Below, in pieces: positions 7,575-16,321 of a DNA stretch of 64,000 nucleotides. Below the pieces are notes generated by a model. It was given only the letters and a program-made list of their open reading frames with translations. It searched no databases and had not been told where the DNA came from. Within the stretch, counting starts at the first letter, position 1; each line of letters begins with the position of its first letter. Position numbers and translations under genes: made by a program. The stretch covers positions 440,001 to 504,000 of the forward strand of contig CP053447.1 of the NCBI GenBank assembly GCA_013285425.1, given 5' to 3'. The DNA comes from Ignavibacteriota bacterium (GTDB lineage Bacteria > Bacteroidota > Ignavibacteria > Ignavibacteriales > Ignavibacteriaceae).

Positions 7575-8825
7575 GTGGATAATTGTAAAGTAACGACACT
7601 CTCAAACGGTGTAAAAGTTGTTTCAGAATTTATTCCTTATCTAAAATCTTTTTCATTGGGATTTTGGTTTAATATTGGTGCAAGAGATGAGAATCCTGGT
7701 AACAATGGCATTTCACATTTTGTTGAGCATATGTTATTTAAAGGAACAAAAACCAGAACAGCAAAACAAATCTCAGATACAATAGAATCTTATGGCGGTT
7801 ATCTGAATGCATTTACTTCAAAAGAACATACATGCTATTACGGCAGAGGACTTTCTGAAAATTTTAAAAAAACTTTTATTGTTCTGTCTGATATGATTCA
7901 GAATCCGTTGTTTAAAGATTCACATATTAAAAAAGAAACCGGTGTTGTTATAGATGAATTAAAAGATATCGATGATAATCCTGAAGAATTAATTTTTGAT
8001 AAATTTGAAGAAGCGATTTTTAATGGTCATAGTTTAAGTTATCCGATAATTGGAACTGAAAAGAATCTTTTATCATTTAATGCAGGCAGTCTCCATCAAT
8101 TTCATAAAGCAAATTATCGATCTGATAATCTTATGATTGCAGTATCAGGTGCTATAGAACATGATGAAGCAGTTAGACTTGCAGAAAAGTATTTTACTTT
8201 TAAAAAGAATTCATCAACTTCAAAAAGGAAAAACGTTTTTAAGCATTCCGTTTGTGATGTCATGATTGAAAAAGAAATTCAGCAGGTCCATTCAATAATC
8301 GGTAGAAAAACCTTTGGATTTAATGATTCCAGAAGACATAAATTAAAAGTTCTTTCTACGTTACTGGGTGATGGAAGTTCATCAAGATTATTTCAGGCAG
8401 TAAGAGAAAAGCTTGGTATGACTTATCAGATAAATACTTTCTTAAATTCTTATCAGGATGTTTCATCATTTGGAGTTTACTTTTCTACAAACGATAAACA
8501 AGCCGGCAAAGTAAGTGAAATTGTTTATCGGGAATTTAAAAAACTTAGAAATGAAGAAGTAAAATTGAAAGAACTTAACAGAGTAAAAGAATATATTAAA
8601 GGTAATACTTTAATGAGTCTTGAGAATACAACCAACAGAATGATAAGACTGGCAAATTCAATCAATCATTATGGCAAAGTTGTTCCGGTTGATTACATAT
8701 TAAATAAAATTGATTCGGTAAGTTTACACGATATACAAAAACTTTCAACAGAAGTTCTTGATGAATCAACTTTAAGCAGGATAGTTATTTGTTCAAAAAA
8801 TAATTCATTAAAAAAAGCAGCTTAG
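7575..8825 (+). CDS. M16-family zinc metallopeptidase (processing peptidase-like)
   Basis: A peptidase of about 416 residues of the pitrilysin/mitochondrial-processing-peptidase family. The inverted zinc motif HFVEH is at residues 48-52 and the third ligand Glu128 lies 76 residues later in VVIDELKD, as expected. The length corresponds to one peptidase half, so it probably works as a homodimer or with a partner. The frame is open from 7515, but the promoter at 7511-7541 overlaps that part. The GTG at 7575 is therefore my preferred start, and it puts LSNGVKVV at the usual distance from the N-terminus. The ribosome binding site is weak. Confidence 0.85.
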   Translation: MDNCKVTTLSNGVKVVSEFIPYLKSFSLGFWFNIGARDENPGNNGISHFVEHMLFKGTKTRTAKQISDTIESYGGYLNAFTSKEHTCYYGRGLSENFKKTFIVLSDMIQNPLFKDSHIKKETGVVIDELKDIDDNPEELIFDKFEEAIFNGHSLSYPIIGTEKNLLSFNAGSLHQFHKANYRSDNLMIAVSGAIEHDEAVRLAEKYFTFKKNSSTSKRKNVFKHSVCDVMIEKEIQQVHSIIGRKTFGFNDSRRHKLKVLSTLLGDGSSSRLFQAVREKLGMTYQINTFLNSYQDVSSFGVYFSTNDKQAGKVSEIVYREFKKLRNEEVKLKELNRVKEYIKGNTLMSLENTTNRMIRLANSINHYGKVVPVDYILNKIDSVSLHDIQKLSTEVLDESTLSRIVICSKNNSLKKAA

Positions 8826-8851
8826 TTTGTAAGAATAAAACAGAGTAGATT

Positions 8852-10537
8852 ATGCCCAAAATTAAAATAGATGGAAAAGAAATAGAGTTTAAACAGGGTC
8901 AAACAATTATTGAGGCAGCAAAGGATCATGGAATTGAAATTGCACACTTCTGCTGGCATCCAAAGCTATCGGTATCCGGTAATTGCAGAATGTGTCTGGT
9001 TGAAGTTGAAAAAATGCCTAAGTTAGTTATAGCTTGTGCAACAACTGCTGCTGATGGAATGGTTGTCAGAACTCAATCTGATAAATCACTTGCAGCAAGA
9101 AATGCTGTTATGGAGTTTTTCCTTATCAATCATCCGCTTGATTGTCCCATTTGCGATGAAGCAGGTGAATGTAAATTGCAGGACTATACATATAAACATA
9201 GTGTTGGTGAAAGTAGATTTGTAGAAGAAAAAGTAAAAAAGGGGAAAAGGATTCAAATCGGACCCTATGTAATGTTTGATGCTGATAGATGCATTATGTG
9301 TTCGAGATGTATAAGGTTTTGTGATGAAATTGCAAAAGACCCTGAGCTGACTTTTACAAAAAGAGGTGATAGGGTTTTCCTTACTACTTATCCCGGTGAA
9401 AAATTAGATAATTTATATTCAATGAATGTTGTTGATATTTGTCCCGTTGGTGCATTAACAAATAGTGATTTTAGATTCAAATCAAGAGTATGGGAAATGT
9501 CTCTCACAAACTCTGTTTGTACCGGTTGTGCACGTGGATGCAACATAGAGCTATGGGTAAGAAATAATGAAGTGTTAAGACTTGTGCCTAAGTATAACGA
9601 AGATGTGAACAGCTATTGGATGTGTGATCATGGAAGAGTTAATACATTTAAATTTGTAAATGCTAAAGACAGAGTTGATGGTCCGCATATCAGAGTGGAA
9701 GGCAATTTGGTCAGAGTTGGATGGGATGAAGCTTATGCAGAAGCTGCATCAAGATTAAAAGGATTCAGTAAAGATGAGATTGCCGTACTTGGTTCTGCAT
9801 TTGCTACGGTTGAAGATAATTATGCTGCTGCTAAATTTGCAAAATCAGTTTTGGGAACCGGAAATTTAGATTTTGTAAAACATGTTGATCCGGCATTCGG
9901 TGATGATATTTTAAGAAAAAATGATATTACTCCCAATTCTTTTGGTGCGGAATTAGCAGGTGTTAAACCTTCTAAAAACGGAAATGATTTTAATGGAATT
10001 ATTAAAGGAATTAAAGAAGGGAAAATTAAAGCACTTTATATTTTAGAAGATGATATAATTGCTGCAAATACTGAATTAGAAAGTGTATTTGCAAAACTTG
10101 ATTTATTAATTGCACACGCTACCAATTTTAATAAAACAACAGTGCTTGCAGATATTGTCTTCCCTGCTTCAACTTATGCAGAAAAGAACGGTACTTTTGT
10201 TAACTTCAGTGGAAGAGTTCAAAGAATCCGCCCTGCTGTTGCAACTTTGGATGTTGACCGGGCATTGGAAGGAATGTCAATGAGTCGTTGGGATAAGTTT
10301 GGTACTAAATTCGACCGTTGGGCACAGGGGAAACATTTTGATGCAAGAGCTAGCTGGAAAATTCTTGTTGGGCTTGCCTCTGCTTTAGGTCAAAAAATGA
10401 AGTACGGTATGGCAGAAGAAGTATTTCTAGACTTAGCAGCTAATATTGAAGCATTTAATGGATTAGATTATGATACTCTTGGAGAGTTTGGTGTACAATT
10501 AAACAATTTGAACTCAAAACCATCTGATAAAAATTAG
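8852..10537 (+). CDS. nuoG: NADH-quinone oxidoreductase subunit G (iron-sulfur subunit)
   Basis: A 561-residue subunit of the complex I peripheral arm. The [2Fe-2S] ligands are Cys34, 45, 48 and 62; the His/Cys3 cluster is His94, Cys98, 101 and 107; a further cluster uses Cys147, 150, 153 and the cysteine of VVDICPVGAL; the 4Fe-4S module of the molybdopterin-like domain (VCTGCARGCN, then a cysteine near MCDHGR) follows at about 225. The C-terminal molybdopterin-like domain is much shorter than in many NuoG proteins (700-900 residues) and ends without the last subdomain. It is followed by nuoH and nuoI; nuoE and nuoF are not adjacent. Confidence 0.92.
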   Translation: MPKIKIDGKEIEFKQGQTIIEAAKDHGIEIAHFCWHPKLSVSGNCRMCLVEVEKMPKLVIACATTAADGMVVRTQSDKSLAARNAVMEFFLINHPLDCPICDEAGECKLQDYTYKHSVGESRFVEEKVKKGKRIQIGPYVMFDADRCIMCSRCIRFCDEIAKDPELTFTKRGDRVFLTTYPGEKLDNLYSMNVVDICPVGALTNSDFRFKSRVWEMSLTNSVCTGCARGCNIELWVRNNEVLRLVPKYNEDVNSYWMCDHGRVNTFKFVNAKDRVDGPHIRVEGNLVRVGWDEAYAEAASRLKGFSKDEIAVLGSAFATVEDNYAAAKFAKSVLGTGNLDFVKHVDPAFGDDILRKNDITPNSFGAELAGVKPSKNGNDFNGIIKGIKEGKIKALYILEDDIIAANTELESVFAKLDLLIAHATNFNKTTVLADIVFPASTYAEKNGTFVNFSGRVQRIRPAVATLDVDRALEGMSMSRWDKFGTKFDRWAQGKHFDARASWKILVGLASALGQKMKYGMAEEVFLDLAANIEAFNGLDYDTLGEFGVQLNNLNSKPSDKN

Positions 10538-10558
10538 GTTATAAGGAATTAAAAACTA

Positions 10559-11614
10559 ATGGAAGCAATCGGAAATTTTTTATGGTCGATAATTAGCTTT
10601 TATAATTTTTTACTGATAAGAATTGTAATAGTACTTGTCTTGATGCTATTAACCGCTGCTTATCTTGTTTATTTCGAAAGAAAAATCAGCGCCTGGATTC
10701 AGGATAGATTAGGTCCGAACCGAGTTGGCTGGAAAGGATCATTACAATCTTTTGCAGATGTATTTAAACTTTTACTTAAAGAAGATATAGTTCCGGATAA
10801 TGCGAATAAAATGATTCACACACTTGCACCAATGCTTGCGTTGTTTGTGGCATTTACAACTTATGCTGTTATACCAATTGGGCCCGGAATCAACATCGCA
10901 GGATATGAAATTCCATTGGTTATTGCAGATGTTAATATTGGAATCTTATATATACTTGCTCTGACTTCTCTTGGTGTTTATGCTATAACTTTTGCCGGCT
11001 GGTCATCAGGAAGTAAATATTCTTTACTCGGCGGAATTCGTTCTTCTGCTCAGATGATCTCTTATGAAATTTCAATGGGTTTTTCAATTGGCGGAGTTGT
11101 TCTTTTATCTGAATCGTTAAGACCAATAGCTATTGTGGAATCACAATCAGGCTGGATGTGGAATGCTTTTGTTCAACCAATCGGATTTATAACATTTCTT
11201 GTTTCTGCGTTTGCCGAAACAAACCGCTTACCGTTTGACTTACCTGAAGCAGAACCTGAACTTGTCGGAGGCTATCATACAGAGTACAGCAGTATGAAGT
11301 TTGCTGCATTCTTTCTTGCAGAGTATGCAAATATGTTAATTGCAAGCACACTGATTGTAACTCTTTATTTAGGAGGCTGGCAGATACCGTATATTGAAAC
11401 TTTAGGATTATCTTCAGGGCTTGTTGTAGCTCTTCAGATAGCCGGATTTCTCTTAAAGGTTGCTTTGCTGCTATTTTTCTTTATTTGGGTAAGATGGACT
11501 ATCCCAAGATTCAGATACGATCAATTAATGAGTTTAGGCTGGAAAGTTATGTTCCCGCTTTCGCTGATAAATATTGTTTGGGTTGCGTTTTTAATAATGA
11601 TATTTAAGATATAG
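10559..11614 (+). CDS. nuoH: NADH-quinone oxidoreductase subunit H
   Basis: A 351-residue polytopic inner-membrane subunit, with about eight to nine hydrophobic helices, that forms the quinone-binding junction of complex I. Diagnostic segments are YFERKISAWIQDRLGPNRVG near residue 40 and the highly conserved loop AFAETNRLPFDLPEAEPELV near 220, followed by GGYHTEYSSMKF. It starts 21 bases after nuoG and precedes nuoI, the usual G-H-I order. Confidence 0.97.
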   Translation: MEAIGNFLWSIISFYNFLLIRIVIVLVLMLLTAAYLVYFERKISAWIQDRLGPNRVGWKGSLQSFADVFKLLLKEDIVPDNANKMIHTLAPMLALFVAFTTYAVIPIGPGINIAGYEIPLVIADVNIGILYILALTSLGVYAITFAGWSSGSKYSLLGGIRSSAQMISYEISMGFSIGGVVLLSESLRPIAIVESQSGWMWNAFVQPIGFITFLVSAFAETNRLPFDLPEAEPELVGGYHTEYSSMKFAAFFLAEYANMLIASTLIVTLYLGGWQIPYIETLGLSSGLVVALQIAGFLLKVALLLFFFIWVRWTIPRFRYDQLMSLGWKVMFPLSLINIVWVAFLIMIFKI

Positions 11615-11666
11615 TTTATATATTGTTTGTTAGTTAGTAATTAAAGAAATCTATAATGGAGTTTTG

Positions 11667-12176
11667 ATGTCAGAAAAGAACATTCCTGCAAAGAAAAGAA
11701 TTAAAGATTTGACCTTATTAGAAAAGGTATATGTCCCGGAAATTTTTAAAGGGTTAGCTCTAACGTTAAAAACGATGTTAAGACCAAAATTTACAATGGA
11801 GTATCCCGAAGAAAAATTTATCCCGCCGGCATCATATCGCGGTAGACCAATTCTTGTGATGGAAAAAAATGGTGAAGAAAGATGTGTAGCCTGTGGTTTA
11901 TGTGCAAGAGTATGTCCACCCTTAGCTATTGAAGTACAAGCTTCCGAAACTGAAAATGAAAAAGAGAGATATCCGGTTCGGTTCGAGATAAATATGCTGC
12001 GATGTATCTTCTGCGGCTTTTGTGAAGAAGTTTGTCCTGAAGAAGCTATTATAATGAGCATGGATTATGAACTTGCATTCACTAACAGAGAAGATGCTAT
12101 TTATGGTAAGGATAAACTTTTGGTTCCGGTTAATCAGTCTTCAGATAAGATTGGTTTTCTAAGAAGTTATAGATAG
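11667..12176 (+). CDS. nuoI: NADH-quinone oxidoreductase subunit I (2x[4Fe-4S])
   Basis: A ferredoxin-like subunit of 169 residues that passes electrons to the last cluster before quinone. Two CxxCxxCxxxC motifs are seen: Cys73, 76, 79, 83 and Cys113, 116, 119, 123. The N-terminal segment (IFKGLALTLKTML) is the amphipathic membrane-associated helix of NuoI. ATG at 11667 is preferred over the TTG three bases upstream because TGGAG lies at good distance from it. No nuoJ-N follows; the next gene is comM. Confidence 0.95.
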   Translation: MSEKNIPAKKRIKDLTLLEKVYVPEIFKGLALTLKTMLRPKFTMEYPEEKFIPPASYRGRPILVMEKNGEERCVACGLCARVCPPLAIEVQASETENEKERYPVRFEINMLRCIFCGFCEEVCPEEAIIMSMDYELAFTNREDAIYGKDKLLVPVNQSSDKIGFLRSYR

Positions 12177-12246
12177 TAAATTAGATTATGGGGTAGTTTA
12201 TATGTTGCCTCGCATAATTTAAAATAAATAATAGTCTGGATATAAG

Positions 12247-13785
12247 ATGTTATCAAAAACATTAACCAGTGCAACTTATGGAATAGAGGCATATCTTGTT
12301 GAGGTTGAAACTCACGTCGAAAAACAAATCCCTGGTTTTATAATAGTTGGTTTACCGGATAATGCAGTACGTGAAAGCCGCGAGAGAGTAATTGCTGCAA
12401 TAAAAAATTCGGATATAAAATTTCCTATAAAAAAAATTACAATAAATCTTGCCCCTGCGGATATTAAAAAAGAAGGCAGTTCATTTGACCTTGCAATAGC
12501 AATTGGAATTCTTGCGGCTGAAGAATTAGTCTCAGATAAATTTCTAGCAGATTCTATTTTCCTTGGAGAGCTTTCTCTGGATGGTACTTTACGTCATATT
12601 AAAGGAGCACTTCCCATTGCTGTTGAAGCAAGGAAAAAGGGAATAAAACGAATTGTATTGCCAAAAGAATCTGCAAGTGAAGCAGCGATAGTTGATGATA
12701 TTGATGTATTTGGATTTGAAAATTTAAATGAAGTGATCTCATTTTTAAATGAAAACATTCATCCTGAAAAAACCCTTACTGATAAAGATGAATTGTTTTC
12801 GGCGATCAATAATTATCATTTAGATTTTTCAGATGTTAAAGGACAGGAAAATGTAAAAAGAGCATTAGAAGTTGCTGCTGCCGGTGCCCATAATATTCTT
12901 ATGATTGGTTCACCTGGTTCAGGAAAAACAATGCTTGCTAAACGATTACCATCAATACTTCCGCCGTTAACTTTTAATGAAGCTTTGGAGACTACCAAAA
13001 TTCACTCCATCGCCGGTATCTTACCAAAAAATAAAGCAATTATAACAGAGAGACCTTTTAGAAGTCCGCATCATACTGTAAGTGATGCTGCCTTAGTCGG
13101 AGGTGGTTCTTTTCCTAAACCAGGTGAAGTTTCTTTTGCACATTTTGGAGTTCTGTTTTTAGATGAACTGCCGGAATTCAAAAAAAATGTTCTTGAAGTT
13201 TTGCGTCAACCATTAGAAGATGCAAAAGTTACAGTCAGCCGTTCAAAATTGTCATTAGAATTTCCCGCAAACTTCATGCTTGCTGCTGCAATGAATCCTT
13301 GCCCTTGTGGTTTTTACACTGATCCTAATAAAGAGTGCACCTGTTCGCCTCCGCAAATACAAAGATATATGGCAAAAATATCAGGTCCATTATTAGATAG
13401 AATAGACATTCATATTGAAGTTCCGGCTGTAAAGTATAAAGAGCTTTCTTCTAAAATGATTGGAGAAAAGTCAGAAGAAATCAGAAAAAGAGTTATCAAA
13501 GCAAGAGATATTCAGTTGAAAAGGTTTAATGATCTTAAGCATATTTTTAACAACGGTGATATGGGATCAAAGGAAGTGAGAGCATTCTGTAAATTAAATG
13601 ATCAAGGTGAAGAGTTATTAAAGATTGCCATGACAAAACTTGGACTTTCTGCCAGAGCTTATGATAGAATACTAAAAGTTAGCAGAACAATTGCTGACCT
13701 TGAAAACTCTCAGGATATTTTACCCCAACATATTAGTGAAGCAATTCAATATAGAAGTTTAGATAGGGAATTGTGGAAACATTAA
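12247..13785 (+). CDS. comM: YifB/ComM family Mg-chelatase-like AAA+ ATPase
   Basis: A 512-residue protein. The N-terminal Lon-protease-like fold (GLPDNAVRESRERV, KITINLAPADIKKEGSSFDL) is followed by an AAA+ core with Walker A GSPGSGKT near residue 225 and Walker B LFLDELPEF near 308, the cysteine-rich MNPCPCGFYTDPNKECTC segment, and a C-terminal Mg-chelatase-like domain. In other bacteria ComM is a helicase promoting branch migration during natural transformation. Together with dprA at 3.8-4.9 kb this suggests the organism keeps at least part of a competence pathway. Confidence 0.93.
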   Translation: MLSKTLTSATYGIEAYLVEVETHVEKQIPGFIIVGLPDNAVRESRERVIAAIKNSDIKFPIKKITINLAPADIKKEGSSFDLAIAIGILAAEELVSDKFLADSIFLGELSLDGTLRHIKGALPIAVEARKKGIKRIVLPKESASEAAIVDDIDVFGFENLNEVISFLNENIHPEKTLTDKDELFSAINNYHLDFSDVKGQENVKRALEVAAAGAHNILMIGSPGSGKTMLAKRLPSILPPLTFNEALETTKIHSIAGILPKNKAIITERPFRSPHHTVSDAALVGGGSFPKPGEVSFAHFGVLFLDELPEFKKNVLEVLRQPLEDAKVTVSRSKLSLEFPANFMLAAAMNPCPCGFYTDPNKECTCSPPQIQRYMAKISGPLLDRIDIHIEVPAVKYKELSSKMIGEKSEEIRKRVIKARDIQLKRFNDLKHIFNNGDMGSKEVRAFCKLNDQGEELLKIAMTKLGLSARAYDRILKVSRTIADLENSQDILPQHISEAIQYRSLDRELWKH

Positions 13786-13812
13786 AAAGCCGGAGCTAAG
13801 TCCGGCTTTGAA
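13786..13812. terminator. bidirectional terminator between comM and the lipoprotein gene
   Basis: A perfect 9-bp stem AAAGCCGGA/TCCGGCTTT (13786-13794 with 13801-13809) with a 6-base loop lies between two convergent genes. The A-run on one side and T-run on the other allow it to act in both directions. Confidence 0.85.
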
Positions 13813-13831
13813 TTTATAGACTGTGATTGTT

Positions 13832-14512
13832 CTAGTTTGCTAAATCAGCATTATCAAAATAAGTATAATATCCATATAATTTAAGTCCAACAGCACCTTT
13901 ACCATAACCTGGAATTGTGAAGGATTGTGAAACAGGTTTATGTAAGAATATAAATTGTGATCCTTCTCTTGTTTCTATTTCTGCAAAGACATATTTAAAA
14001 TTGGTTGGACGGACTCCCAAATATTCAACTTTCAGATTTTCTCCATCTGTTCCCCAAATATGGGTAATCTCTTTCATCATAGTATTATTTGAGAAAGGTG
14101 GAACAATGTCATTTCTGGAACCAAAACCATAAACGCTTACATCTAGTACCTCTGAAGAATTTAATCCAGAGACTATAAATGAACCATCATTAAATTTATC
14201 TATAAAGAAAAGATTGTTAGGTTTATCGTTTATGTAGCTTACAACTACATAAAACTGAACATATCTTCTTGTTACTGTAGGTAAATATAACTCTATAGCA
14301 TTTTCATCAAGATTAACTCTTGAATATTTGACGCCTTCAATTTTAGTAAAATTGAAAAGATAAGGATATGGATGTGAAGATGGAGTAAATATATCATTAC
14401 CGCCATCTTTTTCTAAACCCGGGTTGGTTGGAAATGAGTTGTCCGTTACATCTGAACATGAAGTTAATCCAAAAAGGAAAAGAACCGAGAGAACCAATAA
14501 TAAGTTTTTCAT
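13832..14512 (-). CDS. hypothetical lipoprotein
   Basis: A 226-residue protein whose N-terminus is a lipoprotein signal: a lysine, a hydrophobic run, then LTSC at about residues 16-19, followed by an acidic/Asn-rich stretch. This predicts an envelope-anchored protein. The mature part is rich in beta-strand-like segments and aromatic residues and shows no motif that I recognise. It is monocistronic, sharing a bidirectional terminator with comM. Function unknown. Confidence 0.7.
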   Translation of the reverse strand: MKNLLLVLSVLFLFGLTSCSDVTDNSFPTNPGLEKDGGNDIFTPSSHPYPYLFNFTKIEGVKYSRVNLDENAIELYLPTVTRRYVQFYVVVSYINDKPNNLFFIDKFNDGSFIVSGLNSSEVLDVSVYGFGSRNDIVPPFSNNTMMKEITHIWGTDGENLKVEYLGVRPTNFKYVFAEIETREGSQFIFLHKPVSQSFTIPGYGKGAVGLKLYGYYTYFDNADLAN

Positions 14513-14892
14513 AATGAGCCCCTATTTATATTGTTGTTGATTATTTTGTTTATGTTACCAGTTGGCTTTTACACGACAAATAATGTACCGTTTGTGTCAG
14601 CTTAAAATCGACTTATAAATCCAAATATTTAATTAGCAAAATATTGTGAAGTAAAATTCTACTTGAAAATTTTCTACTCATGTAAAATTTACCTGCTGAA
14701 TTTTGACTTAATGATTGAGCAAAAAATGATTTTTAAGACTAAGCTCTCTGATGCTATGAGTATTGTAGATGCAACTATGTATTTATTTGCACCCGAGATT
14801 TTGAAGCTTGAATTATTCAATTAAAAAAACTTGCATATTTAATGGAAGAAAAATATATTTGTTGCTCGCTTTTAATTTGCATTATTGTGTTT
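14513..14892. other. intergenic region before the tRNA/ribosomal supercluster
   Basis: About 380 AT-rich bases holding the leader of the lipoprotein gene (minus strand) and the promoter of the tRNA cluster (14831-14861). A 37-codon open frame at 14711-14824 (plus) has an ATG but no ribosome binding site and no recognisable motif, and I do not call it. Nothing else is supported. Confidence 0.5.
14831..14861 (+). promoter_or_regulatory. promoter of the tRNA-Tyr/secE/nusG cluster
   Basis: TTG at 14831-14833, exactly 20 bases, then TATATTTG at 14854-14861. Transcription would begin near 14868, about 25 bases before tRNA-Tyr. The layout is identical to the promoters at 7511-7541 and 26757-26787. 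Confidence 0.7.
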
Positions 14893-14976
14893 GGGCGGAC
14901 GCCGGAGTTGGAGAGCCGGGGCGGACTGTAAATCCGTTGGCAAGCGCCTTTGGGGGTTCGAATCCCTCGCCGCCCA
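14893..14976 (+). tRNA. tRNA-Tyr (GTA)
   Basis: A class II tRNA with a long variable arm. The anticodon stem ACGGA-type pairing flanks the loop with GTA in CGGACTGTAAATCCG, and the T-loop TTCGAAT is intact. The acceptor stem pairs GGGCGG with CCGCCC; its seventh pair is an A-G mismatch. CCA is not encoded. It is the first gene of a tRNA-Tyr/Gly/Thr set. Confidence 0.95.
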
Positions 14977-15023
14977 CTGCAATATAAAATGTGTAATACA
15001 AGGATTTTTTTTGATTAAAAAAT

Positions 15024-15097
15024 GCGGGAGTAACTCAGTTGGCTAGAGTCACAGCCTTCCAAGCTGTTGGTCGCGGGTTCGAGTCCCGTCTCCCGCT
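15024..15097 (+). tRNA. tRNA-Gly (TCC)
   Basis: Acceptor GCGGGAG (15024-15030) pairs with CTCCCGC (15090-15096). The anticodon loop shows TCC between CAGCC and GGCTG-type arms, and the T-loop TTCGAGT is present. CCA is not encoded. Confidence 0.95.
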
Positions 15098-15153
15098 CAG
15101 ATGATTCTGTTGAGTTTTATTAAGTAATTGAAAATTTAAGTTTACTTTTCTCT

Positions 15154-15226
15154 GCTGACGTAGCTCAGTTGGTAGAGCACATCCTTGGTAAGGATGAGGT
15201 CACCGGTTCAATCCCGGTCGTCAGCT
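15154..15226 (+). tRNA. tRNA-Thr (GGT)
   Basis: Acceptor GCTGACG (15154-15160) pairs with CGTCAGC (15219-15225). The anticodon arm ATCCTTGGTAAGGAT gives GGT, and the T-loop TTCAATC is present. CCA is not encoded. It completes the Tyr-Gly-Thr trio that in many bacteria is followed directly by a tuf gene; here rpmG follows. Confidence 0.95.
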
Positions 15227-15297
15227 CAAAGTACAGTGAGATCACCATACTTAGCTGGTGTCAGATCATTTTTAGTTTGAATAGTTAAGGAAACAAT

Positions 15298-15462
15298 ATG
15301 GCTAAAAGTAACATAAGACAAATTATTATTTTAGAAAGCACTGCCGGAACTGGCTATAGATATTCTACAACAAAAAACAAACGTACACATCCAGCGCGGG
15401 TTGAATATAAAAAGTACGACCCTGTAGTTAGAAAACATGTTATTTTTAAGGAAACAAAATAA
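15298..15462 (+). CDS. rpmG: 50S ribosomal protein L33
   Basis: A 54-residue protein. It reads [13 protein letters not shown], then [21 protein letters not shown] and [11 protein letters not shown], which is L33. It is the cysteine-free form, without the two CxxC pairs that bind zinc in the other form. An AAGGAAA ribosome binding site precedes the ATG. The gene sits between tRNA-Thr and tRNA-Trp. Confidence 0.95.
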   Translation: MAKSNIRQIIILESTAGTGYRYSTTKNKRTHPARVEYKKYDPVVRKHVIFKETK

Positions 15463-15467
15463 TCAAT

Positions 15468-15541
15468 ACGTCAGTAGCTCAATTGGCTAGAGCAGCGGTC
15501 TCCAAAACCGCAGGTTGGGGGTTCGAGTCCCTCCTGACGTG
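15468..15541 (+). tRNA. tRNA-Trp (CCA)
   Basis: Acceptor ACGTCAG (15468-15474) pairs with CTGACGT (15534-15540). The anticodon arm CGGTCTCCAAAACCG shows CCA, and the T-loop TTCGAGT is present. The 3' CCA tail is not encoded. It begins six bases after rpmG and lies directly upstream of secE, a very common arrangement. Confidence 0.95.
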
Positions 15542-15562
15542 CAGTTTTTGAAAGGTTTTATT

Positions 15563-15745
15563 ATGAAAGAAAAAATTATAAACTTTTTTCAGGATGTGGT
15601 TAAAGAGATGAAAAAAGTTACCTGGCCTACAAAAGCCGAACTTATGGAATCTACGAAAATTGTGATCGTTGTTTGTATTGTGTTAGCTCTTTTTACTTAT
15701 GTGATTGATATTATAATTAACGAAGTATTTAAAGGTATTTTTTAG
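15563..15745 (+). CDS. secE: preprotein translocase subunit SecE
   Basis: A 60-residue single-helix membrane protein that clamps SecY in the translocon. The conserved cytoplasmic segment VVKEMKKVTWPTKAEL at about residues 12-27 is followed by one transmembrane helix at 32-52. The open frame extends upstream into tRNA-Trp, but the ATG at 15563 is the sensible start: it lies beyond the tRNA and gives the standard short SecE. Confidence 0.95.
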   Translation: MKEKIINFFQDVVKEMKKVTWPTKAELMESTKIVIVVCIVLALFTYVIDIIINEVFKGIF

Positions 15746-15756
15746 GTTTAGACTTA

Positions 15757-16293
15757 ATGGAAACTAGATGGTATGTTGTTAGGACTTTTTCCGGTCACGA
15801 GAATAAAGTTAAAACTCTTTTAGATAATGGCATTAGTGAAAATGATCAGTTGAAAGAAAAAATTCACGAAGTGTTAGTACCGATGGAAAAAGTTTTTGAG
15901 GTTAAAGATGGAAAAAAGAGAAGTAAAACAAAAAATTTCTTCCCTGGGTACATCTTAGTTAATGCTTTGCTTGATAATCAGGTTAAAGATTTTATTCTAT
16001 CAACCCAATCTGTAATGGGCTTCTTAGGCACTGGCAGCAATCCAAATCCTTTACAGCCTGAAGAAGTTAGGCGAATTGTCGGAAGAATAACACAAGATAG
16101 TTCGACAGAAAGAATGGAAACGATATTTAGAAATGGTGATATAGTAAAGATAATTGATGGTCCGTTCAATAATTTTTCAGGTACTATTGAAGAAGTAAAC
16201 GAAGAAAAAATGAAAATTAAAGTAATGGTTTCAATTTTTGGAAGAAAAACTCCGCTTGAAATCGATTTTGTACAAGCTGAATTAGAAAAATAA
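15757..16293 (+). CDS. nusG: transcription termination/antitermination factor NusG
   Basis: A 178-residue protein. The NGN domain begins with [14 protein letters not shown] and contains [10 protein letters not shown]. The C-terminal KOW domain, [21 protein letters not shown], binds S10 or Rho. It sits between secE and rplK, 11 bases after secE, in the standard order. Confidence 0.97.
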   Translation: METRWYVVRTFSGHENKVKTLLDNGISENDQLKEKIHEVLVPMEKVFEVKDGKKRSKTKNFFPGYILVNALLDNQVKDFILSTQSVMGFLGTGSNPNPLQPEEVRRIVGRITQDSSTERMETIFRNGDIVKIIDGPFNNFSGTIEEVNEEKMKIKVMVSIFGRKTPLEIDFVQAELEK

Positions 16294-16321
16294 CAGTTAT
16301 TTAATATACCAGGTTAACATA

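Noticed and set aside
14711-14824. 37-residue ORF before the tRNA promoter
   Set aside because: It has an ATG but no ribosome binding site and no recognisable motif, and it ends just before the promoter. Treated as spacer.
15240-15275. Hairpin ATCACCA...TGGTGT between tRNA-Thr and rpmG
   Set aside because: The stem is short and has no T-run; it may be a processing spacer.
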